From: Luteirhabdus pelagi
GTDB taxonomy: Bacteria > Bacteroidota > Bacteroidia > Flavobacteriales > Flavobacteriaceae
DNA length: 64,000 nt
NCBI RefSeq assembly: GCF_016827595.1
Contig: NZ_JAECMS010000001.1
Coordinates: 496,001 to 560,000 of the forward strand
Direction of reading: 5' to 3'
Made by a program: the position numbers and the translations under genes. Shown in pieces: positions 44,233-53,188 of the stretch. Under the pieces are notes generated by a model. It ran no database searches, was not told the origin of the DNA, and worked only from the letters and a program-made list of their open reading frames with translations. Each line of letters opens with the position of its first letter. The first letter of the stretch is position 1.

Positions 44233-45354
44233 TTAAGAAAACATATCTTTTACTTTTTCGAAGAACGACTTATCCTCCTGTTTTGGCTGTGGCTCGAAGT
44301 TTTCGTCGTTATGCATTTTTTCAAAAAATTCGCGTTGTTCCTTTGTCAATGTCTTCGGTGTCCAAACATTTACATGAACTAATAAATCGCCAGTTCCGTA
44401 TCCATTAATACTTGGAATCCCTTTATTTCGTAAGCGAAGAATCTTTCCACTTTGCACGCCAGGTTCTACTTTAATACGAACCTTACCGGTAACGGTATCA
44501 ATTTCTTTACTGGCTCCCAAAGCAGCTTCAGAAAAGCTGATATATAAATCGTAGTGAAGATTATCGCCTTCCCGTTGTAAGGTTGGATGATCCTGTTCTT
44601 CAATGGCGACCAATAAATCGCCAGGAATACCATTACCAGGAGCATCGTTTCCTTTTCCGGACACCTTCAATTGCATGCCATCTACGACACCAGCCGGAAT
44701 TTTAATGCTTACGGTATCTTCAGTAGTAATCATACCATGCGCATCGGCATTGCCGGGCTTCTTATCGATAGTTTGCCCTGCGCCGCCACACGTACTACAA
44801 GTTGTTGCGGTTTGCATTCGCCCCAAAATAGTATTCTGAACACGAGTAACTTGACCCGTTCCGTTACAAGTACCACAAGTAGAGTAGGTAGTTCCTTCTG
44901 CTACTTTCTTTCGTTTGACCTTGATTTTCTTTTCAACGCCATTTGCTATTTCATCTAAGGTCAATTTTACGCGTATACGAAGATTGCTTCCCTTTACGGT
45001 TCTGCGACCACCGCCGCCAAAACCACCGAAGCCACTAAATCCGCCTCCGCCACCGAAAGCACCACCGAAGATATCGCCAAACTGACTGAAGATATCATCC
45101 ATGTTCATGCCTCCGCCGCCGAAGCCACCGCCTTCAAAGGCTTGATGACCAAAACGATCGTATTTTGCCTTTTTCTCGGGATTGCTCAATACCTCATACG
45201 CCTCGGCTGATTTCTTAAACATCTCTTCAGCTTTATCGTCTCCGGGATTCTTATCCGGGTGGTATTTGATCGCCATCTTCCGATAGGCTTTCTTTATTTC
45301 CGTCGCACTGGCATTTTTATCAAGTCCCAGTATCTCATAATAATCTTCCTTCAT
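44233..45354 (-). CDS. dnaJ: Chaperone DnaJ, reduced zinc-finger region
   Basis: A 373-residue Hsp40. J-domain with HPDK ([13 protein letters not shown]), a long Gly/Phe-rich linker ([19 protein letters not shown] and repeats), the zinc-finger region, and two C-terminal substrate domains ([20 protein letters not shown]). Only two CxxCxGxG motifs are left (CGTCNGTG and CSTCGGAG); the first and fourth are missing, and the place of the fourth holds [11 protein letters not shown]. This would keep one zinc site at most. The ATG follows the grpE stop by one base. It delivers substrates to DnaK, which is not in the window. Confidence 0.92.
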   Translation of the reverse strand: MKEDYYEILGLDKNASATEIKKAYRKMAIKYHPDKNPGDDKAEEMFKKSAEAYEVLSNPEKKAKYDRFGHQAFEGGGFGGGGMNMDDIFSQFGDIFGGAFGGGGGFSGFGGFGGGGRRTVKGSNLRIRVKLTLDEIANGVEKKIKVKRKKVAEGTTYSTCGTCNGTGQVTRVQNTILGRMQTATTCSTCGGAGQTIDKKPGNADAHGMITTEDTVSIKIPAGVVDGMQLKVSGKGNDAPGNGIPGDLLVAIEEQDHPTLQREGDNLHYDLYISFSEAALGASKEIDTVTGKVRIKVEPGVQSGKILRLRNKGIPSINGYGTGDLLVHVNVWTPKTLTKEQREFFEKMHNDENFEPQPKQEDKSFFEKVKDMFS

Positions 45355-45355
45355 A

Positions 45356-45925
45356 CTATTGTCCTGTTACCACTTTTGGATAGCGAATAATGCGGTCGCC
45401 TAATTTGTATCCCGTTTCGATGACATCAATAATTTTTCCTTTCATTTCATCATTAGGAGCCGGCACTTGTGTAACCGCCTCATGAATATCGGCATCAAAG
45501 GTATCTCCCACCTGTGTTCCGATAGGTTCCAATCCTTTACTTTTTAGCGTTTCGCGTAATTTATTACTGATGAGTTTCACCCCTTCATACAAACCATCGT
45601 CGCCAGACTTTTCAATTTCCTTCAACGCACGATCGAAATCGTCGATTACCGGAAGTAAAGCCGTCATGACTTCTTGTCCAGCCGTTTTGAAGAGATCCAT
45701 CCGTTCGCGGCGGGTTCTATTTTTATAATTTTCAAATTCAGCAAAAAGACGCAGATACTTATCTTTTTCCTTTTCATATTCTTCGCGGAGTTGATCCAAT
45801 TCACTCAACTCCTCGGCCTTTTCCTGCGTGTTTTCAGCATCAGTAGCCTGCTCTTGCTCTTTTACAGCCACTTCCTCCTCCTGCTTTTTATCTTTTTTAT
45901 CCTTTTTACCCATAAATGAGAACAT
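45356..45925 (-). CDS. grpE: Nucleotide exchange factor GrpE
   Basis: A 189-residue DnaK exchange factor. The N-terminal 50 residues are highly charged and disordered ([20 protein letters not shown]), then the long dimerising helix ([20 protein letters not shown]) and the beta domain ending [20 protein letters not shown] and IRYPKVVTG. Starts at 45925 and 45913 (MGKKDKK) are both possible. It is the first gene of grpE-dnaJ. Confidence 0.93.
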   Translation of the reverse strand: MFSFMGKKDKKDKKQEEEVAVKEQEQATDAENTQEKAEELSELDQLREEYEKEKDKYLRLFAEFENYKNRTRRERMDLFKTAGQEVMTALLPVIDDFDRALKEIEKSGDDGLYEGVKLISNKLRETLKSKGLEPIGTQVGDTFDADIHEAVTQVPAPNDEMKGKIIDVIETGYKLGDRIIRYPKVVTGQ

Positions 45926-45947
45926 TAAAATTTTTATTTCGAGGGTG

Positions 45948-45980
45948 CAAAAGTACTGCCATTTGGTTTATAATGTCAAA
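45948..45980 (-). promoter_or_regulatory. Promoter of grpE-dnaJ (-33 and -7)
   Basis: On the minus strand TTTG at 45980-45977 and TACTTTTG at 45955-45948 are separated by 21 bp, both exact matches to the Bacteroidota vegetative consensus. It lies 23 bp before the grpE start. No heat-shock-specific operator (CIRCE) is seen. Confidence 0.65.
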
Positions 45981-46069
45981 ATGTCACGGCTTTATTTTAA
46001 TAGTATTTTAAGAATAAATGAGCGGCGGCTCTCTATTTTTACAGAAACCAAGAAATTTTATAAAAACCA

Positions 46070-46744
46070 ATGAGAAAGACCATCAAACATTTAGCACTAG
46101 CACTTATTATTGCTACTGGCGCAGTTTCTTGTAAGGAAGGCGCAAAAGAGGCAGAAACTTCAGAGGCTCAAGAAGCAGCAGAAGCTTCCGATATGGCTGT
46201 AAACTATTCAGTAGATACGGATAATTCACGGATTTTATGGGAAGGCAGCAAGCCTACTGGAAAGCATAACGGATATGTAATGCTTTCTTCAGGTGAGTTT
46301 AGCATGAAGGATGATATGATCGAGGCTGGAAAATTCGAAATCGATATGAATACTATTACCGATGAGGATTTGGAAGGCGAGCAAAAAACAAACCTTGAAA
46401 ATCACCTAAAAGGAACTGTTGAAGGAAAAGAAACAGACTTCTTCAATGTGAAGGAGTATCCTACCGCAAACTTTGAATTGACAGGAATGAATCAGAAAAA
46501 AGGAAAAACGATTGTTAGCGGAAATCTTACGATTAAAGACCAAACGCATAACATTCAATTTCCTGCTACGCTAACCAATATGGATGATAAAATCCGTTTG
46601 GAGAGTGAACCATTCGCTATCGACCGTACAAAATGGAACGTAAATTATGGATCCAAATCCGTATTCGACGACTTAGGCGATAAGTTTATCAGTGATGATA
46701 TGGTTATTACCATCAATCTAACTGCTAATAAAACAGGAGCGTAA
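46070..46744 (+). CDS. YceI-family lipoprotein
   Basis: A 224-residue lipoprotein: signal MRKTIKHLALALIIATGAVS with lipid Cys 21, an Ala/Glu-rich linker, then the YceI lipocalin-like barrel: YSVDTDNSRILWEGSKPTGK, FSMKDDMIEAGKFEIDMNTI, LTIKDQTHNIQFPATLTN. YceI barrels bind long polyprenoid or fatty chains in the periplasm. A terminator follows it. Confidence 0.88.
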   Translation: MRKTIKHLALALIIATGAVSCKEGAKEAETSEAQEAAEASDMAVNYSVDTDNSRILWEGSKPTGKHNGYVMLSSGEFSMKDDMIEAGKFEIDMNTITDEDLEGEQKTNLENHLKGTVEGKETDFFNVKEYPTANFELTGMNQKKGKTIVSGNLTIKDQTHNIQFPATLTNMDDKIRLESEPFAIDRTKWNVNYGSKSVFDDLGDKFISDDMVITINLTANKTGA

Positions 46745-46768
46745 GCAATATTGCTTCATAAGAGTAAG

Positions 46769-46794
46769 AAAGCCGGCGATTGCCGGCTTTTTTT
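46769..46794 (+). terminator. Intrinsic terminator of the YceI gene
   Basis: AAAGCCGGC (46769-46777) and GCCGGCTTT (46782-46790) form a 9-bp stem with a 4-nt loop, followed by T to 46794. Its A-run also gives a T-run on the minus strand, so it may work for the convergent gene that ends at 46793. Confidence 0.85.
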
Positions 46795-47695
46795 ATATAA
46801 GGTCACGAAGTGCGGTTTCAATATTAACGTACTGAAATTCGTAACCGGTCTTTTCAATTTTTTTACAACTGACCAATTGTCCTTCTAGCACTAAGATTGC
46901 CATTTCACCTAAAATCAACTTCAGCATAAAGCTCGGAACGTTCGGCAGCCAGAGCGACTTGCCCACTTCCTTCGCTATTTTTTGTGTCATTTTTTGATTG
47001 GTAACAGGGTTGGCCGCTACGGCGTTAAATACCCCTTCCAATCCGTTTTGTAAAATATGGTAGTAGATACAGCAGATATCGTTCAGGTGAATCCAGGAAA
47101 TCCATTGCCGGCCGCTTCCCAGCGGAGCACCAACTCCATACTCAATGGGTTTTACCATTTTAGACAAGGCTCCGTCCTCTTCAGAGAGCACGACACCGGT
47201 TCTCACTTTTGCGACGCGAATGCCTAAATTTTTGAATTGGTCTGCTGCTGCTTCCCAAGCCACCACTACTTCTGCTAAAAAAGTATCGTCTACCTGTGTA
47301 TTTTCTTCCGTATACATTTTCACCTTGGAATTCGGATAAATACTTATACCACTCGCTGAAATGAGATGCTGTACCGAATGGTCGATTTCCTGTAAGGTTT
47401 TGTAGAGAAGATTAGCAGAACTTGTCCTACTTTCAAGAATTGTTTTCTTATAACTTTTGGTCCATCGCTTCGCAATGGAAGCCCCAGCTAAATTGATAAT
47501 GGCCAACACACCTTCGAAGGCTTTTTTATCTATTTCACCTTCCTTGGGGTTCCAGTAAAAACCTCTATAGTTTTCACTATCTTCAATCTTATCTTTGCTT
47601 GTGGTCAGATAATTGACTGGAATTCCTCCTGCATGTAACTCCTTCACAATACGACTTCCGATTAGGCCTGTCGCACCAGTAATTAATACTCTCAT
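46793..47695 (-). CDS. TIGR01777 family NAD(P)-binding epimerase-like protein
   Basis: A 300-residue short-chain-dehydrogenase-like protein: MRVLITGATGLIGSRIVKEL (nucleotide-binding GxxGxxG), AIINLAGASIAKRWT, SASGISIYP, and a C-terminal DUF1731 segment ending AILVLEGQLVSCKKIEKTGY. Bacterial YfcH relatives have no proven substrate. The start is the only one before the Rossmann strand. Confidence 0.86.
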   Translation of the reverse strand: MRVLITGATGLIGSRIVKELHAGGIPVNYLTTSKDKIEDSENYRGFYWNPKEGEIDKKAFEGVLAIINLAGASIAKRWTKSYKKTILESRTSSANLLYKTLQEIDHSVQHLISASGISIYPNSKVKMYTEENTQVDDTFLAEVVVAWEAAADQFKNLGIRVAKVRTGVVLSEEDGALSKMVKPIEYGVGAPLGSGRQWISWIHLNDICCIYYHILQNGLEGVFNAVAANPVTNQKMTQKIAKEVGKSLWLPNVPSFMLKLILGEMAILVLEGQLVSCKKIEKTGYEFQYVNIETALRDLI

Positions 47696-47801
47696 ACCTT
47701 TAATACTTCTAAAACTTCATTATAAAAATACCCTGTATGAGTTGGAATGCCATAGCACTTAACGCAACCTTATGAATAAAGGGAAAACTTTATGAGAATG
47801 C

Positions 47802-48485
47802 TTATAAATCGCTTTTTTTCTTAATCGCTCGAAGCATATGGCGCTTTCCAGGAGGACCCGCCAAACGCGTTACTTCAAAGCCTAATTCTGGAAGCAGACG
47901 CTTTACACTTCCTTTGGAAGAATAGGTTACCAAAACTCCGCCAGGCAATAAAGCATCGTACATTTTCTGAAAAATATCCTTTTCCCAAAGTTCGGGTTGC
48001 ACACGAGACCCAAACGCATCGAAATAAATAAGGTGAAAACTATTCTGATCGGAAATAGCCTCGAATTTCTGTTCTCTTATCCGAAGCATGAAAAAGGAGG
48101 TTACCTTATGTGAAGTTTCCCAGGAGAGGGTGTGCATTTTCTGAAACAGTGTAGCGTCGGCCGACAGTAGCTGCGGGTAATTAAGATGTTTTACTTCGTC
48201 TTCAGTTACGGGAAACCCTTCCACGCCGGTATAATCGATCTTCTTTTTATGTTTCTCAGCCTCTAATAGCGTAAGAAAGGCATTTAGGCCGGTACCGAAA
48301 CCTATTTCTAAAATGGCAAGCGGGCCTGATAGCTTTTCATGGTCCCAAAAATAGTGAAGCCCTTGATCGATAAACACATATTGTGCTTCGACAAGGGCTC
48401 CATGTTTGGAATGGTATTGTTCATTCCATTCCGGAATGTGTAGGGTTACCGAACCATCATCGGTGGTGCGGATTTCTCGTTTCAT
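47802..48485 (-). CDS. mnmD: tRNA U34 methyltransferase MnmD
   Basis: A 227-residue SAM enzyme: TLHIPEWNEQYHSKHGALVE, AILEIGFGTGLNAFLTL (SAM-binding), HLIYFDAFGSRVQPELW, and VTYSSKGSVKRLLPELGF. This is the DUF752/MnmD family, which methylates aminomethyl-uridine at tRNA wobble position 34, the last step of mnm5(s2)U formation. There is no MnmC oxidase domain; the partner would be MnmG/MnmE products elsewhere. Its ATG directly abuts the TAG of the DUF4920 gene. Confidence 0.9.
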   Translation of the reverse strand: MKREIRTTDDGSVTLHIPEWNEQYHSKHGALVEAQYVFIDQGLHYFWDHEKLSGPLAILEIGFGTGLNAFLTLLEAEKHKKKIDYTGVEGFPVTEDEVKHLNYPQLLSADATLFQKMHTLSWETSHKVTSFFMLRIREQKFEAISDQNSFHLIYFDAFGSRVQPELWEKDIFQKMYDALLPGGVLVTYSSKGSVKRLLPELGFEVTRLAGPPGKRHMLRAIKKKSDL

Positions 48486-49034
48486 CTATTGTTCCATTTC
48501 CATTTCTGGAAGCAATACACCATGTGAAATTACGGTATACGTAAGATCGGTTTCAGTAATGGCAGCGATTTCTTCTTCACTTTTACCAGCATCTTGAGCG
48601 AAGTGCTTTAAATCTTCTACTGAAGTTTCCTCAACATATGCTTTACCGGCAACGATCGCTTCTTGCTCCGCAATATCCTTTGGCATGAAGAATCCATAAT
48701 CCTTGAATTTTACAAAGGCCTCATCGTTTTCGCCAACTTTCAAGCGCATCCAGCAGCCTTTCTTCTGACAAACAGAATTTACTTTCGCTTTAAATTTTAC
48801 GTCGACCGTATCGCCAGGCTTCATACCTTGGAACTTCTTGAACATTTCTTCAGAAGTAAGCACTTCGGTATCGTTGATCTTTTCACCGAAAGAAGCGAAG
48901 GCCATATCGGCATCGGTAGCTTCTTTTTCAACTATTACTTCCTCTTCACTCATTGCGGCCTCTTCGTTTTTATTCTCTTTACAGGCTACAACGGCCAATG
49001 CCATGAAGAGAACACCAAAAATTGATTTTTTCAT
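48486..49034 (-). CDS. DUF4920 lipoprotein
   Basis: A 182-residue lipoprotein (MKKSIFGVLFMALAVVAC, Cys 18) with an acidic linker and a C-terminal OB-like domain: FASFGEKINDTEVLTSEEMF, VDVKFKAKVNSVCQKKGCWM, and LKVGENDEAFVKFKDYGFFM. The conserved Cys pair (VCQKKGCW) may bind metal or form a disulfide. The family is specific to Bacteroidota and relatives; function unknown. Its stop touches the mnmD start. Confidence 0.84.
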   Translation of the reverse strand: MKKSIFGVLFMALAVVACKENKNEEAAMSEEEVIVEKEATDADMAFASFGEKINDTEVLTSEEMFKKFQGMKPGDTVDVKFKAKVNSVCQKKGCWMRLKVGENDEAFVKFKDYGFFMPKDIAEQEAIVAGKAYVEETSVEDLKHFAQDAGKSEEEIAAITETDLTYTVISHGVLLPEMEMEQ

Positions 49035-49087
49035 TGTATGGAATCGATTAATTTATTGTATCTTATTGACTGCAAGTTTACTAATTT

Positions 49088-49121
49088 TTTGAGAGTTTTT
49101 AGGCCTTTTTGCCTATTTTTG
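49088..49121 (+). promoter_or_regulatory. Promoter of ilvE
   Basis: TTTG at 49088-49091 and TATTTTTG at 49114-49121 (exact -7) are 22 bp apart. The ATG follows at 49146. The divergent DUF4920 gene starts at 49034, so the two transcripts share this region. Confidence 0.55.
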
Positions 49122-49145
49122 CAGCGTTCTAAAACATCCTATTCC

Positions 49146-50222
49146 ATGAGTATTACCACCAATAAGCATATAACGGTTGATAAAGCAGACACCTCACGAA
49201 TTTCGGAGGTCGATTTTGAAAACCTAACCTTCGGAACCGCTTTTACCGATCATATGTTTGAATGTGATTATAAAGATGGAAAATGGCAAAATCCGACGAT
49301 TAAACCTTACGGGCCATTGACGATTTCTCCTGGCGCCAAGGTCTTTCATTATGGTCAGGCCGTTTTTGAAGGAATGAAAGCATACCGAGATGACGAATCG
49401 GGTCGTGTCTTTTTATTCCGTCCAGAGGAAAACTTCAAACGAATGAACATTTCCTCAAAGCGTATGGCTATTCCAGAGTTTCCAAAAGAATACTTTTTTG
49501 AAGCCCTTCATACATTGTTGGAACTAGATCGCGATTGGGTGAAGTCTGGGGAAGGAAATTCCCTTTACATCCGCCCGTTTGCCATGGCGACACAGGTAGG
49601 AGTTTCTGCAGCACCTTCCAATGAATACAAATTCATGATTTTGATGGCACCGGCACAGGCCTACTATACAGGCGATGTACGGGTTGTGATCGCGGAAAAC
49701 TTCAGTCGTTCTGCCGATGGCGGGGTTGGTTTTGCAAAAGCAGCTGGAAACTATGGCGCACAATTTTATCCTACCAACTTAGCAAGGGAGAAAGGATTCG
49801 ACCAAGTTATCTGGACCGATAGCAATGAACATAAATATTTGGAGGAAGCAGGTACAATGAACGTTTTCTTCCGAATAAATGATACGCTCATAACAGCGCC
49901 AACAAGCGATCGCATTTTGGATGGAGTCACCCGAAAGAGTGTGCTGTCATTAGCCGAACACGAGGGAATCGATCATGAGGTTAGAAGAATAACGGTTGAA
50001 GAACTTGTAAATGCTGCGAAGGATGGTTCGTTGAAGGAAATATTCGGTTCGGGAACCGCTGCGGTTATCAGTCCGGTAAGTGCGTTTAGCTATAAAGAGC
50101 AGACGTATGATCTTCCAAAATTGGCTGCGGAAGAAAGCTATGCAAAACGCTTTAAAAAGCAGTTGATGGACATTCAACAAAATCGTGCCGAAGATCCGTT
50201 TGGATGGCGGTATGAGGTGTAG
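49146..50222 (+). CDS. ilvE: Branched-chain amino acid aminotransferase
   Basis: A 358-residue fold-type IV PLP transaminase making and breaking Leu, Ile and Val. Evidence: FGTAFTDHMFECDYKDGKWQ, SPGAKVFHYGQAVFEGMKAY, LYIRPFAMATQVGVSAAP, AAGNYGAQFYPTNLAREKGF (PLP Lys would be in the KAAGNYG region), and YLEEAGTMNVFFRINDTLIT. The frame opens at 49038, but the ATG at 49146 (MSITTNKHI) is right by family length and lies after the promoter. A 12-copy heptamer repeat starts 3 bp after the stop. Confidence 0.92.
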   Translation: MSITTNKHITVDKADTSRISEVDFENLTFGTAFTDHMFECDYKDGKWQNPTIKPYGPLTISPGAKVFHYGQAVFEGMKAYRDDESGRVFLFRPEENFKRMNISSKRMAIPEFPKEYFFEALHTLLELDRDWVKSGEGNSLYIRPFAMATQVGVSAAPSNEYKFMILMAPAQAYYTGDVRVVIAENFSRSADGGVGFAKAAGNYGAQFYPTNLAREKGFDQVIWTDSNEHKYLEEAGTMNVFFRINDTLITAPTSDRILDGVTRKSVLSLAEHEGIDHEVRRITVEELVNAAKDGSLKEIFGSGTAAVISPVSAFSYKEQTYDLPKLAAEESYAKRFKKQLMDIQQNRAEDPFGWRYEV

Positions 50223-50224
50223 CT

Positions 50225-50312
50225 GGCTGTAGGCTGTAGGCTGTAGGCTGTAGGCTGTAGGCTGTAGGCTGTAGGCTGTAGGCTGTAGGCTGTAGGCTGT
50301 AGGCTGTAGGCT
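50225..50312. repeat. Heptamer tandem repeat GGCTGTA, 12 exact copies
   Basis: Twelve uninterrupted GGCTGTA units fill 50225-50308, with a partial GGCT to 50312. It follows the ilvE stop by 2 bp and is the most regular repeat in the window. Perfect copies imply recent expansion by slippage. Confidence 0.95.
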
Positions 50313-50363
50313 AAAAGATATAAGGATAATATACTCTCACAATTCTTAATTCAGAATTCTCCA

Positions 50364-50756
50364 CTACTCCTTACGATCTAGTATTTCTGCGATGTTCGGT
50401 TTAAAATAGTTCGGACCTTTCAACACTTTGCCGTCTTCGCGATAGATTGGTTTACCATCATTATCCAATTTACTCATATTACTACGTTGGATTTCCTCGA
50501 AGACTTCTTCAATTTTATACTGCATACCATGTTCCAAAATCGTTCCACATAAAATATAGAGCATGTCTCCCAATGCATCGGCCACTTCAACTAAATCATT
50601 ATTGTTCGCGGCTTCCAGGTATTCTTCATTTTCTTCGCGCATCAGTTTATATCGTAAAAGGTTCTTGGCTTCCCCTAGGTCGGCAGTGGGCTTCTCTTTA
50701 ATTCCTAATCCGAAGGCGGTATGAAATTTATGGACGGCGTCAAGCTTGTTCTTCAT
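50364..50756 (-). CDS. MazG-like nucleotide pyrophosphohydrolase
   Basis: A 130-residue all-alpha NTP pyrophosphatase: VHKFHTAFGLGIKEKP, LMREENEEYLEAANNNDLVE (the ExxEE Mg-binding helix) and VADALGDMLYILCGTILEHG (ExxxD). The tail RSNMSKLDNDGKPIYREDGK and GPNYFKPNIA resembles phosphoribosyl-ATP pyrophosphohydrolase-type proteins that clean aberrant dNTPs. It is divergent from the small membrane protein gene. Confidence 0.86.
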   Translation of the reverse strand: MKNKLDAVHKFHTAFGLGIKEKPTADLGEAKNLLRYKLMREENEEYLEAANNNDLVEVADALGDMLYILCGTILEHGMQYKIEEVFEEIQRSNMSKLDNDGKPIYREDGKVLKGPNYFKPNIAEILDRKE

Positions 50757-50784
50757 CGGTATCGTTTATATTAAGTAGAGGTTG

Positions 50785-50792
50785 TATTTTTG
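50785..50792 (+). promoter_or_regulatory. -7 promoter box for the 50813 gene
   Basis: TATTTTTG matches TAnnTTTG exactly, 20 bp before the ATG at 50813. No convincing -33 box. Confidence 0.4.
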
Positions 50793-50812
50793 TGTCCTAA
50801 AACTACACATTT

Positions 50813-51001
50813 ATGTTTTCTACCGGTCAATTAATTTTTGCTGCGCTCTTCGTTGTTGCATTTGTTATAATAATGATTGTAATGTACCGAAAAGACAAGA
50901 AGTTGCATCGCAAGCAGTATAAGGGCAGCGTTTGGATCTTGGTCGGATTTATCGTTTTTGTATTGCTTTTATTGGCAGCGAAATATTTCTTCAAGCAATA
51001 A
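50813..51001 (+). CDS. Small two-helix membrane protein, uncharacterised
   Basis: A 62-residue protein: helix 1 LIFAALFVVAFVIIMIVMYR, a very basic loop (KDKKLHRKQYKG), helix 2 WILVGFIVFVLLLLAAKYFF. Both ends probably lie outside and the loop inside, by the positive-inside rule. A promoter box precedes it. I recognise no family beyond similar short flavobacterial proteins. Confidence 0.72.
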   Translation: MFSTGQLIFAALFVVAFVIIMIVMYRKDKKLHRKQYKGSVWILVGFIVFVLLLLAAKYFFKQ

Positions 51002-51034
51002 AAAAACCTCCCACGGCAATGCCAATAGGAGGTT
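51001..51034 (-). terminator. Intrinsic terminator of the M49 peptidase gene
   Basis: Arms AACCTCC (51005-51011) and GGAGGTT (51028-51034) with an inner GGC/GCC pair (51015-51023) give a two-part hairpin. On the minus strand it is followed by six T (51006-51001). The T-run overlaps the stop codon of the small membrane protein gene on the other strand. Confidence 0.7.
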
Positions 51035-51056
51035 CCCAATCAGTAACCGAATTAAA

Positions 51057-53096
51057 TTAATTTTCAGTAGGCAAGTTGCTATAATTTTCTGAATAACGAA
51101 GCATCTGCTCTTCAAACGTTTCAGGTTGGTAAATGGTGAAGCCTGTAATTTCCCCGTTATCATCCATAGTCGGACGAATCTCTGGGTTTACGAATCCACT
51201 ATAAGGAGCGGCTTCAAACTGCTTATTTCTATCCAGCACCTGTTTGTGAAGCTCTTGATCTACCTTCACCCCATAATCCTCAACAAGGTTTTTTGCAGCT
51301 TCATAGTCGCCTTCAGAAGTGATACGCTGTGTTTCGCGTAGCAATTCACCAAACAACTCACGAAGACGCTGATAGTCCTTGATATCGTAATAGGTCTTTC
51401 CATCGCGTGTTACCTTTTCGATAACCCCTTCATCTTTACCTTTTTCATACACCCAAGCGCTCACCCACTGACGGTTACGCATGTGCGCTTCCTCTACATC
51501 GTCGCCTAATTCCAGACGAACCAACTGACCTACAAGACCGTTTCGGATATAGCCATCATAAGCAGCCTTCCCAGTTTTTTCCCAGTCTTCAACAAGTCCA
51601 AGTTCTTCCAATTTTGGATCCATCAAATAATACAATCCAAAAAGATCGGCACGACCTTCCTCGATCGTACTTTTATAACTTTTCAAAGTTTCCTTTGGTG
51701 TGCCCACTCCTGGATTAATCTGACCAGAAGCATGTCCTACCACCTCGTGAAGTGCCGTATGCAATTTATCGGCATTCTTACCGTATTTTTCTTCTAATTC
51801 AATTTCTTCTTCATCGTGGGCGAATTCCTTCAATCGGCCACTTCCACCAGCATTGTTATAGGCATTGATGATGTTTCCAAGTGATACCGACTTACTTCCG
51901 TGCGCCTGACGAATCCAGTTATTGTTCGGAAGATTTACACCAATTGGCGTACTTGGTGAAGCATCGCCAGCCTCTCCGGCAACGATAACCGTTTTATAGG
52001 ATACCCCTTTAACGCTGTCTTTTTTATGCTCTTCCATCAACGGGCTGTTATCTTCGAACCACTGCGCTTCTTTCGAAAGCACGGCCATTTTCTTCGACAT
52101 ATCAAAATCCTTAATTTCTACGATGGTTTCGTAAGAACCTTTATACCCTTTTGGGTCGTTGTATACTTCAATAAAGCCGTTGATCCAATCGATATCGCCT
52201 TCGGTGCTTTCCACCCAAGCCACAGCATAATCGTCCCATGTATTAAGATCGCCCGTTTTGTAATATTCGATTAGCAACCCTAAGGCTTTTGCTTGTTGTT
52301 CATCTTCAGCAACACCTTTGGCCTTTTCCAACCACCCGATGATTTTATCGATGGCCGGGCCATACATACCGCCGCTTTTGTATACTTTTTCAACCAACTT
52401 TCCATTCTCCATTATCAATTTGGAGTTCAGGCCAACTTCGATGGGCTCATCGGCATCTACTTCAATCGCGCCATAGTAGTTTTCCACGTCGGCTGTAGTA
52501 ACATCCGGTCCGTAGAAATTTATGGCGCTTTCCTTCACGATATCTGAATCCTTACTAAGGTTCACTTTTTTGCTATCCGCATCATTGAATAACACCTCTA
52601 GCGCTTCACCACTAAGGTCAGAATTGGTATCTGTCAACAACTGTTGAAGGTATTCCTTACTGAAATCCGGCTTCATCTTCGCATTGCTATAATGGTGGTG
52701 GATTCCGTTTGAAAACCACATACGCTTCATATAAATTTCGAAATTTTTCCAGTCTTCACTATCCTTATCACCTTCATAGTTTCGATAAATATTCTCGAAA
52801 GCCTTACGAATTTTTAAGTTATGGCGATAGTTTTGATCCCACATGATGTCACGCCCTTCCAAACCAGCTTGGGTAAGGTAATACACCAGTTTTTGCTCCT
52901 TTAGGGAAAGATCCTCCCATCCAGGAATTTGATATCGCAGTATGCGTAGATCGGCGAATTGATCGACTTTATAATCGAAATCGTCGGTCTGTTCTGCCAT
53001 GGCTACCTCCTGCTCCTTCGGTTCCGACTTGTCTTCTCCACAAGAGAAAAAAAGCAAACCGCTAAGGGCGAAAGAGATAAATACAGTTTTTTTCAT
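51057..53096 (-). CDS. Dipeptidyl peptidase III-like metallopeptidase (M49), lipoprotein
   Basis: A 679-residue lipoprotein (MKKTVFISFALSGLLFFSC, Cys 19). The M49 zinc motif HEXXGH is HEVVGHASGQINPG, and the second motif EExRAE is EEGRADLFGLYYL. The N-terminal half has the large helical lobe. M49 enzymes cut dipeptides off short peptides; the lipid anchor puts this one in the periplasm or on the surface. ATG 53096 is set by the signal peptide; a longer frame to 53132 adds 12 residues. An exact -7 box precedes it and a terminator follows. Confidence 0.88.
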   Translation of the reverse strand: MKKTVFISFALSGLLFFSCGEDKSEPKEQEVAMAEQTDDFDYKVDQFADLRILRYQIPGWEDLSLKEQKLVYYLTQAGLEGRDIMWDQNYRHNLKIRKAFENIYRNYEGDKDSEDWKNFEIYMKRMWFSNGIHHHYSNAKMKPDFSKEYLQQLLTDTNSDLSGEALEVLFNDADSKKVNLSKDSDIVKESAINFYGPDVTTADVENYYGAIEVDADEPIEVGLNSKLIMENGKLVEKVYKSGGMYGPAIDKIIGWLEKAKGVAEDEQQAKALGLLIEYYKTGDLNTWDDYAVAWVESTEGDIDWINGFIEVYNDPKGYKGSYETIVEIKDFDMSKKMAVLSKEAQWFEDNSPLMEEHKKDSVKGVSYKTVIVAGEAGDASPSTPIGVNLPNNNWIRQAHGSKSVSLGNIINAYNNAGGSGRLKEFAHDEEEIELEEKYGKNADKLHTALHEVVGHASGQINPGVGTPKETLKSYKSTIEEGRADLFGLYYLMDPKLEELGLVEDWEKTGKAAYDGYIRNGLVGQLVRLELGDDVEEAHMRNRQWVSAWVYEKGKDEGVIEKVTRDGKTYYDIKDYQRLRELFGELLRETQRITSEGDYEAAKNLVEDYGVKVDQELHKQVLDRNKQFEAAPYSGFVNPEIRPTMDDNGEITGFTIYQPETFEEQMLRYSENYSNLPTEN

Positions 53097-53120
53097 AAGA
53101 GTAATCGGTTTTGTTTTCAA

Positions 53121-53128
53121 CAAATGTA
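53121..53128 (-). promoter_or_regulatory. -7 promoter box of the M49 peptidase gene
   Basis: On the minus strand TACATTTG is an exact TAnnTTTG match 25 bp before the start at 53096. No -33 TTTG seen at the normal distance. Confidence 0.4.
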
Positions 53129-53188
53129 GCAAAATATCTGCTGCTAATTTTAGTATCTTTATAACCCAACCAAAACCTTCGCTATATA

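Noticed and set aside
49038-49145. Longer IlvE with 36 extra residues
   Set aside because: The extension covers the promoter and has no family support.
50225-50312. CRISPR array
   Set aside because: Units are 7 bp, contiguous and without spacers; no cas genes nearby.
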